64,000 nucleotides of DNA from Rugamonas brunnea (GCF_014042345.1 NZ_JACEZT010000008.1:62001-126000), one strand, 5' to 3'; shown: positions 35,700 through 50,347, numbered from the stretch's first letter. A program made the numbers and translations. Notes: generated by a model not told the origin, from the letters alone.

Positions 35700-35734
35700 T
35701 TGACACCTGTGGTCTAGCGTGTTACTTTGCTACA
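35700..35734 (+). promoter_or_regulatory. Promoter and box of the MFS-pgm-amylase operon
   Basis: -35 TTGACA (35700-35705), 17-bp spacer, -10 TACTTT (35723-35728). The box TGTTACTTTGCTACA (35720-35734) covers the -10. The 13-mer TTCGATTGACACC at 35695-35707 is identical to that before the TonB receptor. Confidence 0.6.
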
Positions 35735-35797
35735 AATTCGCATTTTGACGCTGAGCTCCGGCCTCCAGACCGGACCACATAACGGGGACACGCAGGC

Positions 35798-38838
<3,041 letters not shown>

Positions 38839-38876
38839 ATTTCAACTGAAACGACAACCACACAGGAAAAGACAGC

Positions 38877-40583
38877 ATGAACAAGACTCCTCTCGCAATG
38901 ACCCTGGCGCTGGCGCTGGGCGCGCTGGCCGCGCCGCTGGCCATGTCTGCGCCGGCCGCATCGGGCAAGCTGGCGCAAGCTGCGTCCGCGGCCGCCAGGC
39001 CATTCCTGTGGGAGAACGCCACCGTCTACTTCCTGCTGACGGACCGCTTCAACAACGGCAACCGTGCCAACGACCTGGCCTATGGCCGCCAGGCCGACGC
39101 CGCGCCGCTGCGCGGCTACATGGGCGGCGACCTGGCCGGCGTGACGGCCAAGATCAACGACGGTTATTTCGACAGCCTGGGTGTGACTGCGATCTGGATC
39201 ACGCCGCCCGTCGAGCAGATCCACGGCGGCACCGACGAGGGCACGGGCAAGTCCTACGGCTTCCACGGTTACTGGGCGCGCGACTGGACCAGCGTGGACG
39301 CCAACCTGGGCACGGAGCAGGACATGCGCGCGCTGGTGGACGCGGCCCATGCGCACGGCATCCGCGTGCTGCTCGACGTGGTGATGAACCAGACCGGTCC
39401 CGTGACGGAACAGGACCCCGTGTGGCCGCCCGAGTGGGTGCGCACCGGCCCCGTCTGCACCTACAAGGACCCGGCCACCACCATCTCCTGCACCCTGGTA
39501 CCCAACCTGCCCGACGTGCGCACCGAGAGCAACGACAACGTGGCCCTGCCGCCGGCGCTGGTGGCCAAGTGGAAGGCTGAGGGCCGCTACGAACGCGAGG
39601 TGGCGGAACTGGATGCCTTCTTCGCCCGCACCGGCTATCCGCGCGCGCCGCGCTACTACCTGATCAAATGGCATGCGGACTGGGTGCGCAAGTACGGCTT
39701 CGACGGCTTCCGGGCCGACACCGTCAAGCACGTGGAAGTGGGCGCATGGAAGGAGCTGGGCAAGGAAGCGTCGCTGGCCTACGAGGAATGGAAGCGTGAC
39801 CATCCCACCCGCAAGCTGGGTGACGACAAGTTCTTCATGACGGCCGAGCTGTTTGGCTACAACCTCGCCAACGGCCAGGAGTTCGACCTGGGCGGCGGCC
39901 ACAAGGTCAACTACTACAAGGACGGCGGCTTCGACAGCATCATCAACTTCGGCCTGGTGTGGGACGCGAAGCAGGATTATGAAACCCTGTTCAGCAGCTA
40001 CTCGGCGAAGCTGCACGGCGAGCTGCAAGGCTACACGGTGCTCAACTACCTGGCGTCGCACGACTTCGACCAACCGTTCGACCCGGCCCGCACCAAACCG
40101 TTCGAAAGCGCCAACAAGCTGCTGCTGGCGCCCGGCGCCGCCCAGATCTACTACGGCGACGAAACGGCGCGCCGGCTCGATCCGGCCGAGGCGCAGGGCG
40201 ACGCCAAGCTGCGCTCATTCATGAACTGGGATGACCTGGCCACGGACGCCAAGCGTGATGGCTACAGCGTGGCGGCCGTGCGTAGCCACTGGGCCAAACT
40301 AGCCTTGTTCCGCAAGGCCCACGTGGCTGTGGGCGCGGGCGTGCACCAGCAATTGCAGGCCCACCCCTACGTGTTCAAGCGCACGTTCGAGCGCGGCGTC
40401 CTGCACGACAAAGTGGTGGTGGCGCTGGAGCAGCCGACCGACAAGCCGGCCGCGATCGACGTGCATGGCGTGTTCGCCAACGGCGCGCGGGTGCGTGATT
40501 ACTACTCCGGCACCAGCGCCGTGGTGGTCAAGGGCAAGGTCACCTTCCCGGCCCACAACGCGGTGGTGTTGATCGGCCAGTGA
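38877..40583 (+). CDS. Exported GH13 alpha-amylase
   Basis: 568 residues with a signal peptide (about 1-23, cut near AMSAPA) and AGGAAAAG before the ATG. Catalytic motifs: VLLDVVMNQTGP, GFDGFRADTVKHVE (nucleophile Asp), FFMTAELFGYN (Glu) and YLASHDFDQP. The closing beta domain reads VFKRTFERGVLHDKVVVALEQ. It should split starch or maltodextrins outside the cytoplasm. It is third in the MFS-pgm operon; its stop directly abuts that of the convergent lipoprotein gene. Confidence 0.88.
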   Translation: MNKTPLAMTLALALGALAAPLAMSAPAASGKLAQAASAAARPFLWENATVYFLLTDRFNNGNRANDLAYGRQADAAPLRGYMGGDLAGVTAKINDGYFDSLGVTAIWITPPVEQIHGGTDEGTGKSYGFHGYWARDWTSVDANLGTEQDMRALVDAAHAHGIRVLLDVVMNQTGPVTEQDPVWPPEWVRTGPVCTYKDPATTISCTLVPNLPDVRTESNDNVALPPALVAKWKAEGRYEREVAELDAFFARTGYPRAPRYYLIKWHADWVRKYGFDGFRADTVKHVEVGAWKELGKEASLAYEEWKRDHPTRKLGDDKFFMTAELFGYNLANGQEFDLGGGHKVNYYKDGGFDSIINFGLVWDAKQDYETLFSSYSAKLHGELQGYTVLNYLASHDFDQPFDPARTKPFESANKLLLAPGAAQIYYGDETARRLDPAEAQGDAKLRSFMNWDDLATDAKRDGYSVAAVRSHWAKLALFRKAHVAVGAGVHQQLQAHPYVFKRTFERGVLHDKVVVALEQPTDKPAAIDVHGVFANGARVRDYYSGTSAVVVKGKVTFPAHNAVVLIGQ

Positions 40584-41267
40584 TCAGGGACCGTAGGTGT
40601 AGACCTGTTTGATGCTGTGGTCCACGGTCGGCTCGTTGCGCAGGAAGTGCACGATGTCGGCCTGGATGCTGGTCATCAGCGCCTGGTTGGCCGATTCGCT
40701 GCATGGCAATGTGGCGATGCCGCCGCTCTTGCACAGCAGGCGCGCCGGCGTGCTTTCGTACAGGCTGGCGCTGTTGGTGTCGGCGCAGGTGGTCGAGCCC
40801 TGTTGCGTGTACACGAGATGGCCGTCCGCCACGTAGATGCGGCGCGACGTGGCACAGGTGTCGCCATCCCACAGGGCGACGAAGGCCGCCACCGGCACCT
40901 GTGCCGTGAACGACACGCTGGCCGGCGTGCTATTGAGCTCCCCGTCGTTGACGGTCAGCGTGGCCGTGTAGGTGCCGGCGATGTCGGCGATGAAGTCGGG
41001 CGTGGCCACTTTCGGATTGAGCAGCGAGGCCATGCTGCCGGCCGGCTTGGTCAGCGTCCACGTGTAGCTGACCAGATCCTGGTTGGCGTCCGTGTAGCTG
41101 CCATTGAGCTTGACGAGCGTGCCCGCGTCCACCGTCTGGCCGGTGCCCGCGTTGGCGACCGGGGCGACATTCTTGGGCAGGCCGGCATCGCCGCCGCCGC
41201 AGGCGGTCAGCAGGGCCGAGCTCAGGGCCATCGACAACAGCAGGGGCAGCAGGGATGGACGCTTCAT
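40584..41267 (-). CDS. PKD/Ig-domain lipoprotein
   Basis: 227 residues from ATG 41267. The signal peptide ends at the lipobox LLTACGGG. A PKD-like beta domain follows (VANAGTGQTVDAGTLVKLNGSYTDANQDLVSYTWTLTKP, then GTYTATLTVNDG, about residues 30-120). A C-terminal part with six cysteines (DTCATS, TTCADT, LLCKS, LPCSES) may be disulfide-bonded. No enzyme motif is visible. Placed between amylase and pullulanase genes, it might be a surface starch-binding helper, but no TGTAG-type box precedes it. Confidence 0.75.
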   Translation of the reverse strand: MKRPSLLPLLLSMALSSALLTACGGGDAGLPKNVAPVANAGTGQTVDAGTLVKLNGSYTDANQDLVSYTWTLTKPAGSMASLLNPKVATPDFIADIAGTYTATLTVNDGELNSTPASVSFTAQVPVAAFVALWDGDTCATSRRIYVADGHLVYTQQGSTTCADTNSASLYESTPARLLCKSGGIATLPCSESANQALMTSIQADIVHFLRNEPTVDHSIKQVYTYGP

Positions 41268-41323
41268 GTTCTCTTTCTGGTGAAATTGCAAAACCAAAAA
41301 GATAACATGAAACTTTGATAATC

Positions 41324-44092
41324 TTATCTATTCTCGACAAAAACCACAGCGCAGCGTGGCGGAACTGCAAATGTGCCCGTCGCGCTGTCGAAGCGCGCCG
41401 CGCGCGCGGGGCGCTGGTCGGCGGCGCCGGCGCGCAGGTGCACCGGGTGCAGCACGTAGGCCCGGCCCCGTTCCTGCGGCACGGCCAGCGTGTGCGCCAC
41501 CTTGTCCACGTTGATCAGGTAGGTGAGCGACTTGAAGCGCGCGCCCGCATAGCCTTCGCCATCGAGGTGGGCCACGATCACGGTCGGCTGCTGCTGCGAG
41601 CCGGTGTTGTAGAAATGCAGGCGGCGCTTGATGTCGTCGGCCGTGCGCAAGCGGAACAGGGTGCTGCTGGCGCGGATGGCCAGCAGGTCGCGGAACGCGT
41701 CGCGTGCATAGGCGATATCGGCCGGCGCCGGTTTCAGCTTCGCGTCGCGCAGCAGGGGCTTGAGCAGCGCATAGTCCTTGCCGTTGTCGTCGGCCGGCGG
41801 CAGGCCAACGCCGTAATTGTTGTCGCGGTAGGTCCAGTCCAGCCGGTTGAACCAGTCGCCCGATTCGAAGCTGTTGCGGTCCAGCGATTTGGAACGCAGG
41901 ATGTCGTAGCCGGCGTGGAAGTAAGCCACGCCCTGGCTGAAGGCGTTGATGGCCGCGCCCAGCATCTGCACGCGCGCGCGCTCGGCCGTGCTGGTGGCCA
42001 GCGGCAGCTTGAACACGTTGTTGTCGTACATGGTCTGGTTGTCGTGGTTCTCGACGTAGTTGACCACTTCGCCCGGTTCGCTCGCGTAGCCGGCTGGCTG
42101 GCCGGCGTAGGCTATGGCCTGCAGTTCGCGCGTGCTGTCGTCGGCCAGCGTCAGCGGATAGGCGCGGATGGAGCCGGCCAGGCCCACCTTGACCATGTCG
42201 GCCGCATGCTGCAATTCGCTGGCCGCATGCTGGCCTGCCTGCGCGTTGGGATCGTAGACCAGGCCATTGATGTAGCCCTGTTTGCTGAACAGCTGCAGGC
42301 CCGTGTCACCTGCGCCGCCGCCGCGCACGGCGTCGCGCCCACGGTCGCTGAAGGTGCCGATGCCGCTGCCGTTGAGCGACAGCTGCGACGCCTGCACGAA
42401 GCGCGCGCCATTGGCTACTTCGCCAAAGTTCCAGCCTTCGCCGATCAGGTTCACGTGGCGGCCGGTGGCCGCGTCGGCGCGGCGTTGCAACTGCTCCATC
42501 GCGGCGCGCGGCTGATGTGCCATCAGGTCGAAGCGGAACGAATCGATCTTGTACTGCACGGCCCACTGGGCCACCGAGTCGATCATCAGCTTGGCCATCA
42601 TCCGGTTTTCCGTGGCCGTGTTGTCGCAGCAGGTGGAACGTTCGATCTTGCCCAGCGCGTCCAGGCGGTGGTAGTAGCCGGGCACCACGCGGTCCAGCAC
42701 CGACTTCTCGTTCTGGCCGGCGATGTAGGTGTGGTTGTAGACTACGTCCATGCCCACCCGCAGGCCTGCCTTGTGCAGCGCCATCACCATCTGGCGGAAT
42801 TCGATCACGCGGCGCGCACCGTCGGCCGGATCGGTGGCGTAGCTGCCTTCGGGCGCGTTGTAGTGGTAGGGATCGTAGCCCCAGTTGTAGCAGTCCGTGA
42901 GCTGGGTGGACTTGATCAGCGCCTGCTGGGCGTCGCTGTCCGGGGCGCCCGATGGATGGGGCGTCACGCAGCCTTGTTCCGGCACACTGCCGATGTCGAA
43001 CACGGGCAGCAGGTGGACGTCGGTCATGCCGGCCCGGCTCAGCGCGGCCAGGTGCTTCATGCCGTTGGAGTGCGTTTCCGTGAAGGCCGCGTATTTGCCG
43101 CGATGGGCGGCGCTCACCGTTTTGTCGTTGATGGAGAAATCGCGCACGTGCAGTTCATACACGGCCATGTCGGGCTGCGCCGCCACCTTGTTGGGCGCGC
43201 GGTCGCGCTCCCAGCCCGCCGGTTTCAAATTGGCCGCATCGAGGCTGGCGATGTAGCTGCGTTTGGAATCCGTCGTCAGGCTGATGGAGTACGGATCGGT
43301 GACCAGGTTTCGCACCATGCCGCTGGTGGGCGCGAACACGTCCACCGCGTACTGGTAGTACTGGCCCGACAGGTCGGCAGGTTGGGTGGCCGACCAGATG
43401 CCGGTGGCCGCGTCGAACGCCATGGGCACGATGGCGCGCGCTGCGCCGCTGCCTTTGGGGTACACGCACACGGCGACCTGACGCGCCGTGGGCGCCCACA
43501 GCTTGAAGGTGCTGCGGCCGGGCGCCACGGTCACCCCCAGATCGTTCGCTTCGCCGGCCCCGGCGTACAGGTCGTCCAGCGCACCGGCGATCTGCATGCT
43601 GGTGGCGTCGCGCACGGTGCCGTCCGGCCCTTCTTGCACCAGCACCAGTTGCTGGCGCAGCAGCGTGCCGGCGCGGGCCCCGTCGGCGGCCGGCAGGGCC
43701 AGCGTGGCGCCAGCAGCGACGAACTTGAAGCGTTGCGCCAGCTCGGCGGGCAGGGCGCCGTCGTAGCGTTCCAGCGTGATGGCGCCGTCCGCGCCGCTGA
43801 CCTTGGCGCCGGCGGCGGTGTTCAGCGTGCCGGCGGCCGAGTAGTACAGTTTGAAGGTGGCGCCGGCGTCCGCGCCAGGCCAGCGCAGCAGTTGGCGGTT
43901 GAACCAGTAGGCGCGGGCGTCGGTGGTAACAGCAGGTTGCTGCACGATGGAGAACGGGCCGTTGCAGGCGGCCAGCTCAGGTGTGCTGGCTACCGTGCCG
44001 GCCGCAGCCGCAGCCAGACATGTGAGGGCGAGCGCGCCGCCCGCCGTAAGGTGTGCCACGCGTTGCCACGCGCCGGTCTGGTGTGCGCCCAT
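41324..44092 (-). CDS. pulA: Pullulanase-type alpha-1,6-glucosidase
   Basis: 922 residues with GGAG eight bases before the ATG and an Ala-rich signal peptide (about 1-36). N-terminal beta modules (one with [21 protein letters not shown], the CBM48 region, about 235-330) precede a GH13 domain: [38 protein letters not shown] (nucleophile), [11 protein letters not shown] (Glu) and [31 protein letters not shown] is diagnostic for pullulanases. It should debranch starch and pullulan in the periplasm or outside. Two TGTAG-type boxes lie in its upstream region. Confidence 0.92.
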   Translation of the reverse strand: MGAHQTGAWQRVAHLTAGGALALTCLAAAAAGTVASTPELAACNGPFSIVQQPAVTTDARAYWFNRQLLRWPGADAGATFKLYYSAAGTLNTAAGAKVSGADGAITLERYDGALPAELAQRFKFVAAGATLALPAADGARAGTLLRQQLVLVQEGPDGTVRDATSMQIAGALDDLYAGAGEANDLGVTVAPGRSTFKLWAPTARQVAVCVYPKGSGAARAIVPMAFDAATGIWSATQPADLSGQYYQYAVDVFAPTSGMVRNLVTDPYSISLTTDSKRSYIASLDAANLKPAGWERDRAPNKVAAQPDMAVYELHVRDFSINDKTVSAAHRGKYAAFTETHSNGMKHLAALSRAGMTDVHLLPVFDIGSVPEQGCVTPHPSGAPDSDAQQALIKSTQLTDCYNWGYDPYHYNAPEGSYATDPADGARRVIEFRQMVMALHKAGLRVGMDVVYNHTYIAGQNEKSVLDRVVPGYYHRLDALGKIERSTCCDNTATENRMMAKLMIDSVAQWAVQYKIDSFRFDLMAHQPRAAMEQLQRRADAATGRHVNLIGEGWNFGEVANGARFVQASQLSLNGSGIGTFSDRGRDAVRGGGAGDTGLQLFSKQGYINGLVYDPNAQAGQHAASELQHAADMVKVGLAGSIRAYPLTLADDSTRELQAIAYAGQPAGYASEPGEVVNYVENHDNQTMYDNNVFKLPLATSTAERARVQMLGAAINAFSQGVAYFHAGYDILRSKSLDRNSFESGDWFNRLDWTYRDNNYGVGLPPADDNGKDYALLKPLLRDAKLKPAPADIAYARDAFRDLLAIRASSTLFRLRTADDIKRRLHFYNTGSQQQPTVIVAHLDGEGYAGARFKSLTYLINVDKVAHTLAVPQERGRAYVLHPVHLRAGAADQRPARAARFDSATGTFAVPPRCAVVFVENR

Positions 44093-44116
44093 CAGCTCAT
44101 CTCCGTATCATGATTT

Positions 44117-44131
44117 GGTAGTGTTGCTACA
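44117..44131 (-). promoter_or_regulatory. TGTAG-N5-CTACA-type box before pullulanase
   Basis: Read on the minus strand: TGTAGCAACACTACC. The 13-bp core TGTAGCAACACTA is identical to that in the box before the GH13 gene (27931-27945). Confidence 0.6.
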
Positions 44132-44180
44132 AATATGCAGAACACAGCCTAGAAATTGCTGGATATGGTAATCCAATTTC

Positions 44181-44195
44181 TGTAGTTTTGATACA
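44181..44195 (-). promoter_or_regulatory. Second TGTAG-type box upstream of pullulanase
   Basis: TGTAGTTTTGATACA on the plus strand, 64 bp from the first box, i.e. about six helical turns. It could support looping. Confidence 0.5.
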
Positions 44196-44245
44196 TATTT
44201 GAGGGCAGGGCTGCGCCGGCTGTATGCGTCGCCAGCCGGAGCAGG

Positions 44246-45673
<1,428 letters not shown>

Positions 45674-45674
45674 T

Positions 45675-47507
45675 TCACAGTTCTCCTTCTATCAACAGTG
45701 GCAGGCGCAGTTCGAAGCGCGCGCCGCCCTCCGGCAAATTGCGGGCCGTGAGCTGGCCGTTCATGGCCTGCACGATGGACGACGAGATGGCCAGTCCCAG
45801 CCCCAGTCCCTTGCCGGACGGCTTGGTGGTGAAAAATGGCTCGAACAGGTGGGCCGCCACCTGCTCCGGGATGCCCGGCCCGCTGTCGGTGATGCTCACC
45901 AGCGCGTTGGTATGGTCGTGCGCAGGGTTGAGTGCATGTGCGTGCTCCCCCTCGCGCGCGAGTGCCACGCGCACGTGCCGTGGCGCGTCGGGCGCGCCCG
46001 TCTCCACCGCATCGAGCGCGTTGCGCAGCAGGTTGATCAGCACCTGTTCGATGCGCACGGCGTCGCCGGTCACCTTGCAACAACCCTCGTCGGCTGTCAC
46101 CTCCAGCGTCACACCGAGCCGGCGGAATTCGCTTTGCAGCAGGAAGCACGCGGCCCGCACGCAGGCGGCCAGGTCCACCGTGGCCACGCTTTCGTCCTTG
46201 CGCGCGAAGCCTTTGAGCTGGCTGATGATGGCGCCCATGCGCGCGCTGGCGTCGGCGATGTGACCCAGGTTGCTGGTGGCTTGCGCCGTCATGCCCCGTT
46301 CCAGGAAGGTGCGGGCATTGTCGGCGAAGGCGCGGATGGCTGCCAGCGGTTGGTTCAGTTCATGCGTGACACCGGCCGCCATCTGGCCCAGCATGGCCAG
46401 CTTGCCGGCCTGGATCAGCTCATTTTGCGTCGAACGCAGCAACTGCTCCGTTTCCTGCAGCTTGGCGTAGCGCGCCTCCAGGCTGGCGTTGGTCTGGCGC
46501 AGCTGGTCGGTGCGCTCGGCGATGCGGTCTTCCAGTTGCAGCGCGGCCCGTTGCAGCGCAGCGCGCGACGCCTGGGCTTCCTCCAGCCGACGGCGGCGCT
46601 GATGCATGGCCCAGAGCGACACGGCCGCGCAGGCCAGCAGCAGCATGGCCGCCAGGGCCCATTGCAGGCCGGCGCGCGACACGCGCTCCTGGCCGGGGAA
46701 CAGCATCAATTGCCAGCCCAGTTCACCGACCGGCTGCGTGACGGGCGCGATGGGGGATAGGACGCTGGCGGGCAGCGGCGCGATCGGCTTGTCCAGGTAT
46801 TGCTGGGTACGCGCCAGTTCCTGCACGGTGGCTGGGGCCAGCGGGCGCAGGCTGCGGTAGATCCAGTCCGGCCGGTTGCTGAGGAAGATCACGTCGCTGC
46901 GGTCGGCCAGCACGATGGGATCGGCGCTGCTGCGCCAGGTGCGCTCGAATTCGGCCAGGCTGATTTTGACGGCCACCACGCCGGCCACGGCGCCGCGCGC
47001 GCTGCCGTCGCGGTACACGGGTTGGGCGATGAAGTAGCCGGCTTCGCTGGTGCTGGTGCCGATGCCGTAGAAGCGGCCCGCCTGGCCGTGCAGGGCGGCG
47101 TGGAAGTAGGGGCGGTAGGAGAAGTTCTTGCCGACGAAGCCCAGCGGCTGGTCCCAGTTGCTGGCGCCCAGCGTGAGGCCGTCGCGGTCCATCACGTAGA
47201 TGGCGCCCACCTTGGCTTGCTGCTGGATGGTGTGCAGGGTGCTGTTCAGGCGGGCGATGGCTTGCGGGTCGTCCGGGTGGGCCAGGGCCTGGATCAGGTC
47301 GGGCTGGAAGCCCAGCACGAAGGGCAGGGTTTCGAATTTTTGCAGCACCGATTGCAGGTCGGGCGCGATCAGCTGGAGCTGGCGCTGGGCCTGGTCCTGC
47401 AGTTCCGCGCGGGCGTGGCGGGTGCCGAACAGCCAAGCGCCCGCTACGATGCAGGCGGCCACGATCAGGGCCGGGAACAGCAGCAGGGAGGGGAGTGCGC
47501 GCTTCAT
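45675..47507 (-). CDS. dctB: Sensor histidine kinase, DctB family
   Basis: 610 residues from ATG 47507. It has a membrane helix (about 5-25), a periplasmic double-Cache-like sensor (about 30-290, with IYVMDRDGLTLGASNW and GRFYGIGTSTSEAGYFIAQPVY, as in C4-dicarboxylate sensors), a second helix, a coiled segment and the HisKA box MAAGVTHELNQPLAAIRAFADNA. The ATPase domain has NLLRNALDAV and GKGLGLGLAISSSI. It pairs with the DctD-type regulator. The dicarboxylate specificity is a family expectation; the adjacent ABC transporter could mean another organic acid. Confidence 0.9.
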   Translation of the reverse strand: MKRALPSLLLFPALIVAACIVAGAWLFGTRHARAELQDQAQRQLQLIAPDLQSVLQKFETLPFVLGFQPDLIQALAHPDDPQAIARLNSTLHTIQQQAKVGAIYVMDRDGLTLGASNWDQPLGFVGKNFSYRPYFHAALHGQAGRFYGIGTSTSEAGYFIAQPVYRDGSARGAVAGVVAVKISLAEFERTWRSSADPIVLADRSDVIFLSNRPDWIYRSLRPLAPATVQELARTQQYLDKPIAPLPASVLSPIAPVTQPVGELGWQLMLFPGQERVSRAGLQWALAAMLLLACAAVSLWAMHQRRRRLEEAQASRAALQRAALQLEDRIAERTDQLRQTNASLEARYAKLQETEQLLRSTQNELIQAGKLAMLGQMAAGVTHELNQPLAAIRAFADNARTFLERGMTAQATSNLGHIADASARMGAIISQLKGFARKDESVATVDLAACVRAACFLLQSEFRRLGVTLEVTADEGCCKVTGDAVRIEQVLINLLRNALDAVETGAPDAPRHVRVALAREGEHAHALNPAHDHTNALVSITDSGPGIPEQVAAHLFEPFFTTKPSGKGLGLGLAISSSIVQAMNGQLTARNLPEGGARFELRLPLLIEGEL

Positions 47508-47620
47508 GGTCGGTACTGTACAACATCGGGGACGGGGGCTGATTCTCGGCAAGCGAAAACCGGGGACAGACCCGCATTTGGTGTCGCGGGCTCCGGCCTC
47601 GCTAACTGATGATGGGTCAG

Positions 47621-47697
47621 TCCCCTTGCTGGCGCTAACTGAGGAGGAATGCTCCCTTGCTGCTACCTGCAGAGGGGGCTGTTCCTTGCTGGCGCTT
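47621..47697. repeat. Three ~30-bp degenerate repeats
   Basis: Copies around tccccttgct (47621), ctcccttgct (47652) and gttccttgct (47681), each followed by a ggcgct or gctacc stretch. The third runs into the stop codon of the ABC ATPase gene. A worn GGGGACAGACCC element lies just left (47562-47575). Confidence 0.4.
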
Positions 47698-48494
47698 TAG
47701 TCCACGGCCGCGAGGCGGATTTCGTCGTTGTGGTGGCGCTGCTGTTCTTCCATCACCAACTGTCCCAGCTCGCGCTTGAGGGCGTTGAACTCGGCGGCGG
47801 CCGGGTCGCGCAGGCGTGGCAGCTCCACCAGCATGTCGCGCTTGACCGTGCCGGGGCGGTAGGTCATCACGATGATGCGGTCGGCCAGGTAGATCGCTTC
47901 CTCGATGCTGTGGGTGACGAAGATGATGGTCTTCTTCAGCTCCGACCAGATCCGCAGCAATTCATCCTGCAGGTTGCGCCGGGTGAGCGCGTCCAGTGCG
48001 CCGAATGGTTCGTCCATCAGCATGATGGGCGAATCGAGCGCCAGCACGCGGGCGATGGCCACGCGCTGGCGCATGCCGCCCGACAGGTCTTTCGGATAGC
48101 GCTGCGCGAAGTCCTGCAACGACAGCATCTTCAGCAGTTCGGCCACCTTGGCGTCGATCTCGCGCTGGCCCATACCTTTGATCTCCAGGCCGAACGCGAT
48201 GTTTTTCGCCACCGTCATCCACGGGAACAGCGCGTATTCCTGGAACACCATGCCGCGCTCGGGACCGGGGCCCGTCACCAGCTTGCCGTCGGCGTGGATG
48301 GTGCCCGACGACGGCAGCGAGAAGCCTGCCACGGCGTTGAGCAGCGTGGACTTGCCGCAACCCGATGGCCCCAGCAGGCACACGAACTGCCCCTGCGGGA
48401 TATCGAGCTCGATGTTCTTCAACGCGACAACCTCGCGGCCGTCGGCCTGGAATACCTTGTTGACGCCGCGTACGGCGATGTGGGATGCGCTCAT
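47697..48494 (-). CDS. ABC transporter ATPase, nitrate/sulfonate/taurine type
   Basis: 265 residues: Walker A (GPSGCGKST), Q-loop (GMVFQEYALFPW), signature LSGGMRQR and Walker B (IMLMDEPFGALDALTR). This is the SsuB/TauB/NrtD-type ATPase. The gene starts 1 bp after the permease stop and is the last of three transporter genes. The substrate is set by the binding protein and is unknown. Confidence 0.9.
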   Translation of the reverse strand: MSASHIAVRGVNKVFQADGREVVALKNIELDIPQGQFVCLLGPSGCGKSTLLNAVAGFSLPSSGTIHADGKLVTGPGPERGMVFQEYALFPWMTVAKNIAFGLEIKGMGQREIDAKVAELLKMLSLQDFAQRYPKDLSGGMRQRVAIARVLALDSPIMLMDEPFGALDALTRRNLQDELLRIWSELKKTIIFVTHSIEEAIYLADRIIVMTYRPGTVKRDMLVELPRLRDPAAAEFNALKRELGQLVMEEQQRHHNDEIRLAAVD

Positions 48495-48495
48495 G

Positions 48496-49317
48496 TCAGT
48501 TCTCCAGGCCGCGGTGCCAGCGCAGCAGATGGTTGTTCAATTTGTTCATGGCCACGTCGATGGCCAGTCCCAGCAAGCCGATGCTGATCATGCCGGCGAT
48601 GATCTTGTCCGACCAGAAGTACTCGCGCGCCTCCAGGATGCGGAAACCGAGTCCGTTGTTCACGGCGATCATCTCCGACACGATGACGACGATGAAGGCG
48701 GTGCCGATGCCGATCCGCACGCCCGACAGGATGTAGGGCACGGCCGCCGGCAGCATCACCCGCACGAACATGGTGTGCTGGCCCACGCCCAGGTTGCGGG
48801 CGGCGCGGATGTAGATGCCGTCCACCTGGCGCACGCCGGCGATGGTGTTCATCAGCACCGGGAAGAAGGCGCCCAGCGCGATCAGGAACACGGCCGGCGC
48901 GTTGCCCAGGCCGAACCACAGGATCGCCAGCGGAATGTAGGCGATCGGCGGAATTGGTCGCAGCACCTGCATCAGCGGGTTGAACCACGCGTACATGCGC
49001 TTGCTCGACCCCATCACGAGGCCCAGCGGCAGCGCCAGTCCGGCTCCCACCACGAAGCCGACCAGCACGCGGTACATGCTGCTCAAGGTGTCGCCCACCA
49101 GTTCACCGGAAAACGCCCACGCCAGCCACGAGCCGGCGGCCGGATCGTAGGGCTGCAACGGCAGCAGGTATTCGAACCACTTGTGCACCACGGCTGCGGG
49201 CGACGGCAGCACCTGCGGGTTGACCCAGCCCAGCATGGCGCTGGCCTGCCACAGGGCGACGACGAGTACCGGCACCACGATGCCGGCGGCGAATTCACGC
49301 CAGTGTTGTTGTTTCAT
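48496..49317 (-). CDS. ABC transporter permease, SsuC/TauC type
   Basis: 273 residues with about six membrane helices. The cytoplasmic contact loop typical of the family is seen in GVRQVDGIYIRAARNLGVGQHTMFVRVMLPAAVPYILSGVR. It forms the channel for the neighbouring ATPase and binding protein. It lies 11 bp after the binding-protein gene. Confidence 0.9.
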   Translation of the reverse strand: MKQQHWREFAAGIVVPVLVVALWQASAMLGWVNPQVLPSPAAVVHKWFEYLLPLQPYDPAAGSWLAWAFSGELVGDTLSSMYRVLVGFVVGAGLALPLGLVMGSSKRMYAWFNPLMQVLRPIPPIAYIPLAILWFGLGNAPAVFLIALGAFFPVLMNTIAGVRQVDGIYIRAARNLGVGQHTMFVRVMLPAAVPYILSGVRIGIGTAFIVVIVSEMIAVNNGLGFRILEAREYFWSDKIIAGMISIGLLGLAIDVAMNKLNNHLLRWHRGLEN

Positions 49318-49328
49318 GGTGTCCCCGC

Positions 49329-50294
49329 TTATTGGATGTTGAGGCTTTTCTTGGCCGCTTCCAGCAGGTCTGTCTTGACCCAGTCCTTGGCCACGGGCGG
49401 GGTGCGCATCTTGCCGGTGCCGGTTTTCGCCATCACGTCGGTGGTGAGCTGGATATGCTCGGGCGTGATGTCGTAGCTGTAGGGCGAATTGCTGATGGCG
49501 TCGTCGAAGTCGTTCTTCGTGATCTGGTTCTTGAAGATCACTTCGCGCACGTATTTCTCGGCCACGGCCTTGTTATCGATGAACAGCTTGGTCGACTGTA
49601 CGAAGCAGTTCATGAACTTGGCCGCCACGGCGCGGTGCTCCTTGTAGAACTTCTCGCTCATGACCATGGTGCGCACCGGCGCGCCGATCGGCGTGTCGTA
49701 GGGCTTCATCACTTCCACGCCATAGCCCTTGTTGATGGCCTGCGACGATTGCGGCTCGCTTTGCATGATGGCGTCCAGGTTCTTGCCCATCAGCGCCTGG
49801 TTCAAGTCCGCGAACGCGAGATACACCAGTTGCACGTCCTTGCCTGGCTGGTCGGACGCCGTCAGGCCGTGCTGGGCCAGTTCCGCCACCAGCAGCACTT
49901 CATGGATGCCGCCGCGCGTGACACCCACCTTCTTGCCCTTCAAATCCTTGATGGACTTGATGCCGGCATCGGGGCGCGCGACCAGGCGCGCGCCACCTTT
50001 GGCGAAACCGGCGACGACGTAAATGGGCGCCCCGTTGGCGCGGCCGGAGATGGCGGCCTCGGAGGCGGTGGCGCCCACGTCCAGTTCGCCGGCCAGGATG
50101 GCTTGCATCACATCCGGGCCTTTGGCGAACACGTGTTCTTCCACTTTGATGCCGCACTTGGGCGCGATTTCCTTGATGTAGGAAACGGCGCCGTAGTGGG
50201 CGAATTTGAGATTGCCGAGCCGGACCACGTCTTCCGCCTGGGCGGCGGTGCAGAGGAGGGCGGTGCTGAGGGCGAGCAGGCGGTACTTGGACAT
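49329..50294 (-). CDS. ABC transporter substrate-binding protein, TauA/SsuA/NrtA type
   Basis: 321 residues from ATG 50294 (GGAGA before it). It has a signal peptide ending in AAQA, then VVRLGNLKFAHYGAVSYIKEIAPKCGI, AKGPDVMQAILAGELDVGATASEAAI, and KKVGVTRGGIHEVLL, the ordinary layout of periplasmic NMT1/THI5-like binding proteins. Ligands in this family include sulfonates, nitrate, aromatic acids and pyrimidines. First gene of the operon; a sigma-54 promoter is seen 36 bp upstream, next to a DctBD system. Confidence 0.87.
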   Translation of the reverse strand: MSKYRLLALSTALLCTAAQAEDVVRLGNLKFAHYGAVSYIKEIAPKCGIKVEEHVFAKGPDVMQAILAGELDVGATASEAAISGRANGAPIYVVAGFAKGGARLVARPDAGIKSIKDLKGKKVGVTRGGIHEVLLVAELAQHGLTASDQPGKDVQLVYLAFADLNQALMGKNLDAIMQSEPQSSQAINKGYGVEVMKPYDTPIGAPVRTMVMSEKFYKEHRAVAAKFMNCFVQSTKLFIDNKAVAEKYVREVIFKNQITKNDFDDAISNSPYSYDITPEHIQLTTDVMAKTGTGKMRTPPVAKDWVKTDLLEAAKKSLNIQ

Positions 50295-50329
50295 GCTGGG
50301 TCTCCGTTGTGGTTGTGATGCAGAAGCAA

Positions 50330-50347
50330 CTGCAGTTTCTGTGCCAG
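50330..50347 (-). promoter_or_regulatory. Sigma-54 promoter of the ABC transporter operon
   Basis: On the minus strand CTGGCACAGAAACTGCAG has the GG and GC dinucleotides ten bases apart, as required for -24/-12 promoters. The perfect dyad TAGCGAACGCTA (50364-50375) lies just upstream and could be part of the activator site. Confidence 0.6.

Noticed and set aside
41315-44113. 932-codon open frame on the plus strand opposite pullulanase
   Set aside because: Arg/Val/Gly/His-rich shadow of a clearly coding strand; pullulanase motifs on the minus strand are complete. High GC makes such antisense frames common here.
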